Positions 56,706 through 64,000 of a DNA stretch of 64,000 nt are shown one piece after another; the first letter of the stretch is position 1; the number at the start of each line of letters is the position of its first letter. This DNA comes from Morinoia aosen (Eukaryota > Arthropoda > Malacostraca > Amphipoda > Talitridae). The notes beneath the pieces were generated by a model. It was not told the DNA's origin, made no database searches, and saw only the letters and a program-made list of their open reading frames with translations. The translations under genes and the position numbers were made by a program. The DNA lies in assembly GCA_030386875.1 (NCBI GenBank), contig CM059571.1, forward strand, positions 26,902,355-26,966,354, given 5' to 3'.

Positions 56706-57615
56706 TACAATGACATAATAATATGCGGTGACTTCAATTATGATCAACTGAAACAGGAAAGCTATGAACCAATCTTTAATTTCCTAACAACCTTTCAGTC
56801 CCAATCCTTCCTTCCGATCATTACAAAGCCTACACGAATAACCTCAGAGTGTGCTACGCTGCTTGACAATATCTTTATGACAGACCCAAGTGATTTTCTT
56901 GCTGGAATTATTACTTCTGACTTATCAGATCACTTCCCAGTTTTTCTTATTAAGAAAAATGTCTATATTGCTTGCACCAAGGCACGGGCTGAAACTTACT
57001 CATATCGTAAAATAAACGAATCAAATCTTGAAGAAATGCGCACCGTTCTAGAAGAATCAATGCCTACATTGCACATCTCTCAACAAAATAATAATGCTAC
57101 GAGCATTGATGAAGAAGTAGTAAAGTTGACTGAAACTATAATGACCGCATGCAATCAGTGTTGCCCAATTGTAACTCGTACAGTTACCCCGAAAAATAAA
57201 CAGAAGCCCTGGATTACTAGAGACATCGTGATAAATATAAAGAAACGTCAAGCGTACCTAGACCTCCTTTGCGAAGGGCTAATATCTATAGAAACATATA
57301 ACCGATTCAGAAACTATGTAACAAACCAGATAAGAACATCAAAAAAGAACTACTTTACGCTCAAGTTTACTCAATTCAAAACTGACGTTAAAAAGACTTG
57401 GCATCTCCTTAACTCTTGCTGTAAACCGAATAATGCCGATATAAAGAAAATTGAATATGTTATTCAAGGTAATGTAAAATACCATGAGAAGAAAGAAATT
57501 GCTAATCTCTTTAACAACTTCTTCGTAAACGTAGGGAAAACTATAGCTGATGGTATTCCAAGTGAACCTACTGATCACCTGGAATTTATGGATCATATTC
57601 GAGAATCCCAACTCC
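56706..57615 (+). pseudogene. Endonuclease C-terminal half and linker of the CR1/L2-like LINE
   Basis: Translation shows I-I-I-C-G-D-F-N (catalytic Asp and Asn), L-L-D-N-I-F and S-D-L-S-D-H-F-P-V-F, the C-terminal signatures of APE-type LINE endonucleases, then a linker with K-P-W-I-T and K-K-N-Y-F. The first ~13 codons of the open frame are shared with the 18.8-19.9 kb repeat and are not endonuclease. A frameshift near 57600-57615 separates it from the reverse transcriptase. Confidence 0.85.
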
Positions 57616-59157
57616 TTTTTCTTTACGCCTACAAACCCCTCCGATGTAATTACGTGCATAAACAACATGACAAATAAATCGAGTGGGTTACAAACGTTTC
57701 CGACTAAAGTACTTAAAGTTATTGCTGACATTGTAGCCCCGCTGATATCAAATATTATTAACCAGTCTCTCTTACTAGGCACTTTCCAGAACTCCCTCAA
57801 AGTTGCTAGAGTAACCCCTATCTTTAAAAGTGGTGAAAAAACCTGGGTAAACAATTATCGACCTATCTCCGTACTACCAATTATTAGCAAAGTATTCGAA
57901 AAGATTGTGTATAAAAAAGTGTTCTCATATTTTGAACAAAAATCATTTCTTTACGATAAACAATACGGCTTTCGCTCTAAAAAATCAACAACACAGGCTA
58001 TATTAAACCATTTACAATTCCTCTATTCTAGTATAGATGAAAGAAACCCTGTCTTCTCTGTATTTCTTGACTTTCGAAAAGCATTCGATTGTGTGGACCA
58101 TAAAATACCTCTCTCGAAACTACACTGTTATGGCATTCGAGGGATTGCGCTTGATTGGTTCAGATCATACCTAACAAATCGGAAGCAATACGTTGTCATT
58201 GACGACGCAAAATCAGACCCACAGACAATTAGCCATGGAGTTCCACAAGGATCTGTTCTTGGGCCTCTCCTGTTTCTGATTTTTATCAATGATATTGTAA
58301 AATCTACATCATTCTTCAAATTCATACTTTTTGCCGATGACAGTACGCTTTCTGCGGTCCTTCCGAACCAAAATCCTGCTATGATTGTGGAGAGTATAAA
58401 TAATGAACTTCATAAGGTTTCATTGTGGCTTAAAGCTAATAAAATAAGCCTTAATATCGATAAAACAAAATATATTACATTCTCATACAAGAAAAATATA
58501 CCTCTCCCACGCATTCAAATTGGCGAAGGCGAAATCGAAGAAACCAACTCAAGTAAATTCCTGGGCATCATAATAGACAAGCATCTGACCTTTAAAGAGC
58601 ACATCGCTCATATTAGTTCTAAATTATCAAAATCCATCGGAATCCTAAATAAAGTTAAAAAATTTCTGCCTGAAACAGCTTTACAAATGCTCTACCGAAC
58701 GCTTATTTCTCCATACTTGCAATACGGAATAGAAGCATGGCACGGAACTGATATAAATAAAACCAACAAAATTTTTACTCTGCAGAAAAGAGCTGTCAGA
58801 GTGGTAAAAAACCTAGAATATAATGCTCACACAAATGATTCTTTCAAAAATTTACAAATACTTAAACTTTCGGATCTCTACAAAATCTCCATCTGTAATT
58901 TCATTTACAAAACATTAAGAAATGATGGCAACAATAGCCTAAGACAACTATTGACTGCGCAAACTGGTCATCACGACCATTTAACCCGAAATAGAAGTAA
59001 ATTCATGCTTCCTTATTATTCAAAGGCCCGGTCGCAACACAGTATACTCTTCGTTGGAACCAAAACTTGGAACTCTATACCTGCGGAGATCCGTAAATGT
59101 AATTCGTACAAAGTATTCAAAAGACATCTTGAGTCTCACTTCCTATCAGAATACTAG
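57609..59157 (+). CDS. Reverse transcriptase of the CR1/L2-like LINE (open to its natural stop)
   Basis: About 515 codons without a stop. Motifs in order: Y-R-P-I-S-V-L-P, Y-G-F-R-S-K-K-S-T, F-L-D-F-R-K-A-F-D-C-V-D-H (motif A Asp), G-V-P-Q-G-S-V-L-G-P-L, I-L-F-A-D-D-S-T-L (motif C Asp pair, about 58325-58350), F-L-G-I-I-I-D, and the C-terminal T-K-T-W-N-S-I-P and F-K-R-H-L. It primes reverse transcription at the endonuclease nick. All catalytic residues I can check are present. There is no proper start codon because the natural frame begins in the endonuclease; the nominal ATG at 57550 lies before the frameshift. Confidence 0.9.
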
Positions 59158-59565
59158 TCGTGTAAGATCACCGTGTTAAATCTTGCCTCCTACATGTAAC
59201 TAATGATAATGTAATAATGTAACCTGCTTTGGGTAACATAACCGATCTTCAGTCTGCTCTTGAATCGTTTTATCGAACATACTGTTAAATATAGCCGATT
59301 TGACCTATATTGTAAAATACAGCATAAAATATCGAGTTAATTATCTCAATGATCAGTCTAATGCGAAACTAGGTTAAGTGAACTAGGTTAAACATTTTGT
59401 ACACCCTAGAATAACGTGATGGTAGGATGCCCTAGAAGTCGCTGAACTTGTTCGGGCCCACAGGTAGCTATACTCAAATTTGACCATTGTACTAGACCTA
59501 TGAAACATTCTACCTCTGTATCACCTGTGGTAAGTGGTAAATAAAAAAATTATTTGTCATATATC

Positions 59566-59832
59566 TCATGGGCCAACCTTTTTGGAAATATACGGTTTTT
59601 CTTTTTTTTCCTTTTTTCTTTCATTCTCGGCACTCCCTCCTTGTGTGGGGTCCACACTTAGAGGAGGCAAATTGCTAGTCTGCATTAGAGAAGAACTAGA
59701 AATATCCATTTGTGTGTCCAGGTCGTCAACGGCAGGTAGAGATTGATAAGTTTCCATCGCGCACTGAGGAGACCCCGGTTGGCTCCCCCTAGCACAACCG
59801 GTTCCCCCTAGAAAGGCTCTCCCGAGAGGCAC
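59566..59832 (-). CDS. Unrecognised 88-codon open frame
   Basis: Starts M-P-L-G-R-A-F, has an internal Met followed by D-T-Q-M-D-I-S-S-S-S, and ends in a Lys/Glu-rich tail. The acidic then Ser-rich composition recalls the start of some LINE ORF1 proteins, but I cannot assign it. It may be a remnant interrupted by the neighbouring LINE. Confidence 0.3.
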   Translation of the reverse strand: MPLGRAFLGGTGCARGSQPGSPQCAMETYQSLPAVDDLDTQMDISSSSLMQTSNLPPLSVDPTQGGSAENERKKEKKEKPYISKKVGP

Positions 59833-60107
59833 CTTGTAATTGTCTTACAAGATCCTCAGGTGGTATTAGTTTAATAATCTAAATAAAAGAACTAAATAAT
59901 ACAAAACTCCGATGGAGGGGGGCTGCCTGCGTTGGTTCTACCTACAACAGCTATCAAGAATAATTAAATGAGGTCAGCCTGTTATTTTACATTAATTATC
60001 TAATGTATATAAAAAAACAGGTAGGTATACTAATAGTACCACCACATAAAGGTGCAGGTCAACTAGATACACTCTAAGAAAGAAAGAAAGAAAGAAAGAA
60101 AAACAGC
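59833..60107 (+). other. Spacer with (AAAG)n microsatellite
   Basis: AAAG repeats lie at about 60077-60102. Nothing else is recognised. Confidence 0.6.
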
Positions 60108-60831
60108 TTATTTCCAAGTTGCCACGTGGGATACATGCCAACATATTGGCTTTTAAAAAATTTCTTAATATAAGACGTCCTAAAACAAAAGTTCCTACGA
60201 GGAGTACTAATTGACTAACTATTCGAGGTATACAAATAGATAAGCCATACGAGGCATAATAATAGACAAACTATACGAGGTGTACTAATAGACAAACCAT
60301 ACGTGGCATGCTAATAGTCTAACTCTGTCAAGGGGTAGTTGAATAAGAAATGAAAAATATCATCTCCTAGATATTTTATGTTCCAAGAGATGGCTGACAA
60401 CTACATAAATAATTCAATTACTACTAAAGAATTCTTCGGAACTCCCAAGTTATTAGTGGAATTAGCGAAGTAAGAAAAAGACGAAAACGCTATACCGGAG
60501 CAGATTGAAACATCATCGTAAATGACAATCAAGTATCGAGAAAAGGTTAGTCACGAAATATTTTATAAAGAACATCGCACAACACAGCACGCGCATCTAG
60601 AAATGCGTAAACAAAACTTACACGCAAAAATGAAACTCTTGGCTTGTTCAGGATACGGACATAGGGATAATATTTTCACGAGCGCTTTAGTACATTTGTC
60701 TATTTATACACTTAATTTCTTCTATTCACAGAAATGCCCTTCGGGGTCGTGATAGATTTATTTATGAATCATTAAGCAAGCGCAATCAATTTGTTTATTT
60801 CTGGAACTTGGTTGAGTGTTAACTGATCGCA
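60108..60831 (-). repeat. Interspersed repeat, inverted copy of 18820-19876
   Basis: The minus strand reads from TGCGATCAGTTAACAC (60831) through the GACCCCGAAGGGCATTTCTG block and the 26-bp minisatellite (60180-60320) to AACTTGGAAATAA. The internal minisatellite is shorter than in the plus copy. Confidence 0.85.
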
Positions 60832-61085
60832 TAGTATAAGTGCCAGGGTAGATAAACCAGGGTGGAGCTGAGTCGTTTACTGTCACTTCGAGGTTGGTAC
60901 AGACAACGCGGGTTAATAGAGACGAAATGCGGCTATTAAAGGCCCGCACCAGTATTTATAAGCGAACATTGCTGATTCAGCGTGCGCATTGCGGACACCC
61001 GAATTGAGGACAACAGGAATTGAGGACAGGCAGCGTACTGAGAAACACACATACGAACATACATGCCCACACACATCTCCCCCCA
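60832..61085 (-). repeat. Probable short 3' LTR and polypurine tract of the right-edge gypsy-type element
   Basis: On the minus strand a purine run GGATGGGGGGAGA (about 61077-61089) is followed by ~240 bp containing TATAAATA (60953-60960), ending where the interspersed repeat begins (60832). That is the layout of polypurine tract plus LTR promoter. The matching 5' LTR would be beyond the window. Confidence 0.4.
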
Positions 61086-62127
61086 TCCATCGGATGAACG
61101 CAACTGTCAAAAACTTCAATCAAAAAATCAAAATCAAGAAAATCCAGTTCAAAATAAACCACCAAAACAACACGTCACCAAACAGCTCATTATTGCTGAA
61201 AATCAATAAAATAATTGCAAAGAAAAAATAGCGAATAATATGGAATAGTAACGCAAACATCAAGCAGCGAAAAAAAGTTAAATGCCCTTCCGCAACAAAA
61301 CTCATCTCAACTAAATACCACGCAACATCAAAAGATAAGAAAACATACGAACTCGCATAATGCTTAAAAAATTACTGGTATAATAGAACCAACGCCAATA
61401 CCAATTTGTTACGCAATTGTTCCTTCTCTATATTCGTAAAATGTGCATCGCGTAATTAATACAAAAAAAAACATGAAATACTAATCCGAAAATTGAAATA
61501 ACCAACATTAAATAGTTCTACCATACAGAATAATTGCCAAACTTACCACAAAATCCAACCCCTATTCAGACAGTCGATTCAGATTACGCTAATTCGCATT
61601 AACATAAGAACGACTCGTAGCACCAAACAAAAACACATCATAACCGCATTTATAAACAAATAAAACGCAAAATAGAAATATAAGTAATAAAAAAAATATC
61701 GCACACCAACTTAACAAAACTCTGTGCATAAAATTTGAACTGATTCCAAATAAACATTAATAACGCAAATTAATAATTAAACGTAATTAAAACAAATTCA
61801 GTTAATAAATTTCACACATTTCCACACCATGTTAACACCATGTGCTCGATCGCACTCGCTCGCTCACTCGCTCGATCGCATAGTGAACGTAAAACACATA
61901 CATCATGATTAAATAGTGATTACATAGCGAGAAAAAGATAAAATAAAGATTACAGAATAAATAGTGATTATATAGAAAACACTTCCGACCTACACTTCGG
62001 TCGCCAGACTTTTCAAAGCTGTTTTCGACCGTTTAGGACCATTCACAAAAACTCGAACACCTCCCACAATGACAAATTGAGGGGTATGGGCAACACCGCA
62101 GAATTCACTCCTACGGCACTCCCATCT
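61086..62127 (-). other. AT-rich 3' region of the right-edge element
   Basis: No gene. A short palindromic TCGCTCGATCG patch lies at 61845-61880. Confidence 0.4.
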
Positions 62128-62412
62128 TCATTGTTCAAGATGCGGTGAACGTAATTGTTGGCGACGGAGGATGAAATCCTCCGAGCGTAACCGTTCAGTC
62201 ATCACGCTCACTTCTCTACGCATGTAGTACACCGACACTCCTAACCCCAAGGTAAATAGTGTTAGAAATATCAGAGCAAGATCCGAGACCCTATCCGGAA
62301 GTAGGTCGATCTGGGCATTCGCCCGGATCCAATCTTCGGAAACTCTTCCCTGATGTTGCGCCAAAGCGTTTGTCAGTGCGTCCACCGAAACTGTAGTCAC
62401 GCGGTTTCCCAT
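62128..62412 (-). CDS. Small membrane-type ORF downstream of integrase
   Basis: 94 codons with one strongly hydrophobic segment at residues ~43-63 (L-A-L-I-F-L-T-L-F-T-L-G-L-G) followed by basic residues, as in a single-pass membrane anchor. Its position after pol is where some gypsy-type elements have an env-like ORF, so it may be the tail of such a gene. It overlaps the next upstream frame by 16 bases. No specific family is recognised. Confidence 0.4.
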   Translation of the reverse strand: MGNRVTTVSVDALTNALAQHQGRVSEDWIRANAQIDLLPDRVSDLALIFLTLFTLGLGVSVYYMRREVSVMTERLRSEDFILRRQQLRSPHLEQ

Positions 62413-62648
62413 GATGGATGTTTAAACCACGGTAGTAAATGAATCAGCCCTGACTGCACACGCAGTTCTTGACCATGAATGACGACTGTGGTGACCTTCG
62501 TCAAGGCCAGCTGACGTACTCGATAACTCGGGCACGCGAACTGCTGCGTCAGCACCACACGCGTCCTTGCTCTGCGAAGAGAACGATACAGTCCGATTAG
62601 CATGACCCAAAAAAAAACACAGCAACAAAAAATCCTAGCTTCGAGCAT
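62397..62648 (-). CDS. Small ORF with N-terminal hydrophobic segment downstream of integrase
   Basis: 83 codons. Residues ~6-22 are hydrophobic and Cys-rich, like a signal anchor; the rest is basic. It overlaps the 62128-62412 frame. The two may be pieces of one env-like ORF or unrelated chance frames; the sequence alone does not decide. About 330 bp (62649-62981) separate it from the integrase stop, with no further gene. Confidence 0.3.
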   Translation of the reverse strand: MLEARIFCCCVFFWVMLIGLYRSLRRARTRVVLTQQFACPSYRVRQLALTKVTTVVIHGQELRVQSGLIHLLPWFKHPSWETA

Positions 62649-62981
62649 CTAATGAACACAGCGTAAGCAATAAATATCGCTGAGTCAGCGCTGAGAAAGC
62701 AGTAAATATACCGGAGTCAGCAGTCTTGCTGCACCGCTTGCAAATTCCGACTCCGCATCAATGAGCATCAATGATGAGGGTACAATGAACCTCGCGAACT
62801 GAGCGCATCTTACAATCACCTTAACACCATTTAAATTGTAGTGCAAAGCGAACAAATTGAAAAGGTAAGACATATGCACAAACATTGATTACAATTATAA
62901 ATTAAACTAAACACATATAAAGCGGAAAAATAAATAGTTGCATCACGACGCAGACATTGATAGACCCTGTTTTTGAAACTT

Positions 62982-63998
62982 TTAGGTCATTTTACTTAAT
63001 GGAATAACATGGTTTTTGTTACTCTTATACATCTTGTTTCCAATTTTCAATTCCACATAATTTCTGTTAACTTTAGTTACCTTCGCAGGACCTAGCCAAT
63101 TCAATTCTAACTTGTTTTTTCTCAGATGGTTCCTTAATAGTACTCTGTCTCCTACGGTGAAATTTTTATCCTTACGTCGAATATTATGGTACATCGTTCG
63201 TTCAGCTGTATTGTTTACAATCACAGACCTAACATTTTCAACAACACGAGCCGCTTCTTTAGCCCTAAATTTCACCCGATCCACGTCGGTATCGTAACTG
63301 TAAATAGTTTCAAAAGTCTCCGCCTGGAAGTTCGGACAAGTGTCCCTATTGAAAAGAATGAAACTAGGTGTGTCACCCAACGTAGAATTCAAAGAATTAT
63401 TTATGGCATTTTCCGCCGTTTCTAACCACTGGTCCCATTCAGTGTGTACTAGGGAATTCACGTATAGCCTAAGTATGTTATTGATTTTCCTATTACTTCT
63501 TTCCACAATCGCGTTAGCATGCGGACTCCATGGGAGAACTTCCTTCTTTGCAATTGCATGAATTTTAGCAAAATTTTTTACTGCCAAGGACTTGAACTCA
63601 AGGGCTTGATCCGACAATAAAGTTTTCGGAAAGCCAATCGTATTAAAGCAGCTGTTTAGACATGAAATAACTGTATCTGCCAACCGATCTGAGGTGGCAT
63701 AAAGTTTACAATATCTAGAGAACAAATCAATAATCACTAAGATGTACTTATTCCCTTTATCCGTCGAAGGAAGTGGTCCCAAAAAGTCCATTGACACAAT
63801 TTCAAATGGCTCTTTGGCTATAGGATCATCTAAAATCTTAATGGGCACAGTAGTATTTGCCTTCAGAATCTTACATACTTCACACATACTAACAAATTTC
63901 CGTATCATTGTTTTTTCTAGTAAATTAAAATACCGCAGCTTAAATTTGAATAAGGTATGTACATAATCGGTATGATACAAAGAATGAATTCCGAGCAC
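62982..63998 (-). CDS. Ty3/gypsy-type integrase (5' end of pol beyond the window)
   Basis: An open frame to the window edge, 338 codons visible. C-x2-C (C-E-V-C, residues 39-42) is the C-terminal half of the HHCC zinc finger; the histidines are probably in the first residues or off the edge. The catalytic core has Asp71 (S-M-D-F-L-G-P-L), Asp130 (L-L-S-D-Q) and Glu166 (A-I-V-E-R-S), with 35 residues between the last two: DD35E. The C-terminal region has G-D-R-V-L-L-R and N-W-L-G-P-A-K-V. It joins retroelement DNA to the host genome in the nucleus. No stop or frameshift is visible, so this may be a recent copy. Confidence 0.9.
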   Translation of the reverse strand: MLGIHSLYHTDYVHTLFKFKLRYFNLLEKTMIRKFVSMCEVCKILKANTTVPIKILDDPIAKEPFEIVSMDFLGPLPSTDKGNKYILVIIDLFSRYCKLYATSDRLADTVISCLNSCFNTIGFPKTLLSDQALEFKSLAVKNFAKIHAIAKKEVLPWSPHANAIVERSNRKINNILRLYVNSLVHTEWDQWLETAENAINNSLNSTLGDTPSFILFNRDTCPNFQAETFETIYSYDTDVDRVKFRAKEAARVVENVRSVIVNNTAERTMYHNIRRKDKNFTVGDRVLLRNHLRKNKLELNWLGPAKVTKVNRNYVELKIGNKMYKSNKNHVIPLSKMT

Positions 63999-64000
63999 TG

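Larger units (their letters stand above)
56666..59550 (+). mobile_element. CR1/L2-like non-LTR retrotransposon, 5'-truncated
   Basis: Contains the C-terminal part of the endonuclease, the complete reverse transcriptase and a 3' UTR of about 390 bp ending in an AATAAAAAAATT-type tail. ORF1 and the N-terminal half of the endonuclease are missing. A second, shorter family member sits inverted in the RING pseudogene at 36568-37453. Only one frame break is needed to explain the coding region, so the copy is fairly young. Confidence 0.9.

Overview
The window looks like repeat-rich nuclear DNA of a metazoan, most probably an arthropod. It is AT-rich, contains GT-AG introns, and carries a dense mixture of non-LTR retrotransposons (CR1/L2-like, I-like and RTE-like), a Penelope-like element, Ty3/gypsy LTR elements, Tc1/mariner-type remnants, small foldback elements and several minisatellites. 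Nothing suggests bacterial, organellar or free viral DNA. The species cannot be fixed from the sequence.

The main structure is a direct segmental duplication. Copy A runs from the left window edge to 13438. Copy B runs from about 25196 to 44518 and is enlarged by a 5.36-kb LTR retrotransposon (26707-32062) and a LINE insertion. Both copies carry a 24-bp minisatellite, one RING-finger gene, an ~80-bp triple repeat and a 14-bp minisatellite, in that order. In copy A the RING gene is readable: exons 6089-6942 and 7487-7583 splice to a 316-residue protein with a complete C3HC4 RING. In copy B the same gene is broken by a 5'-truncated LINE with a 7-bp target duplication and by loss of the AG acceptor of its last intron. 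Copy B alone keeps about 830 bp upstream that contain a possible 5' non-coding exon.

13.4-25.2 kb between the copies is transposon debris. It holds foldback elements, a tRNA-derived SINE candidate, a LINE C-terminus followed by ~0.65-kb tandem repeats, two mariner-type transposase fragments and a 40-bp minisatellite packed with splice-donor consensus sequences.

26.7-32.1 kb is a defective Ty3/gypsy element on the minus strand. It has gag, a broken protease and the tail of RNase H, but no reverse transcriptase core or integrase. Its 621/622-bp LTRs are flanked by GGGGG; one LTR contains a nested solo LTR, and both contain a captured primer-binding site.

44.5-64 kb is a nested retrotransposon cluster: a Penelope-like remnant, an RTE-like remnant, a piggyBac-like MITE, a ~7-kb decayed I-like LINE (minus), a CR1/L2-like LINE whose reverse transcriptase frame is still open (plus), an inverted copy of the 18.8-19.9 kb repeat, and the 3' part of a second gypsy-type element (minus) cut by the right edge with an intact integrase catalytic core.

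The only non-transposon gene I can support is the RING-finger pair. The strongest leads are the split, partly complementary decay of that pair, the LTR extension that captured a primer-binding site, and the splice-donor minisatellite. I found no clearly new multi-gene system.
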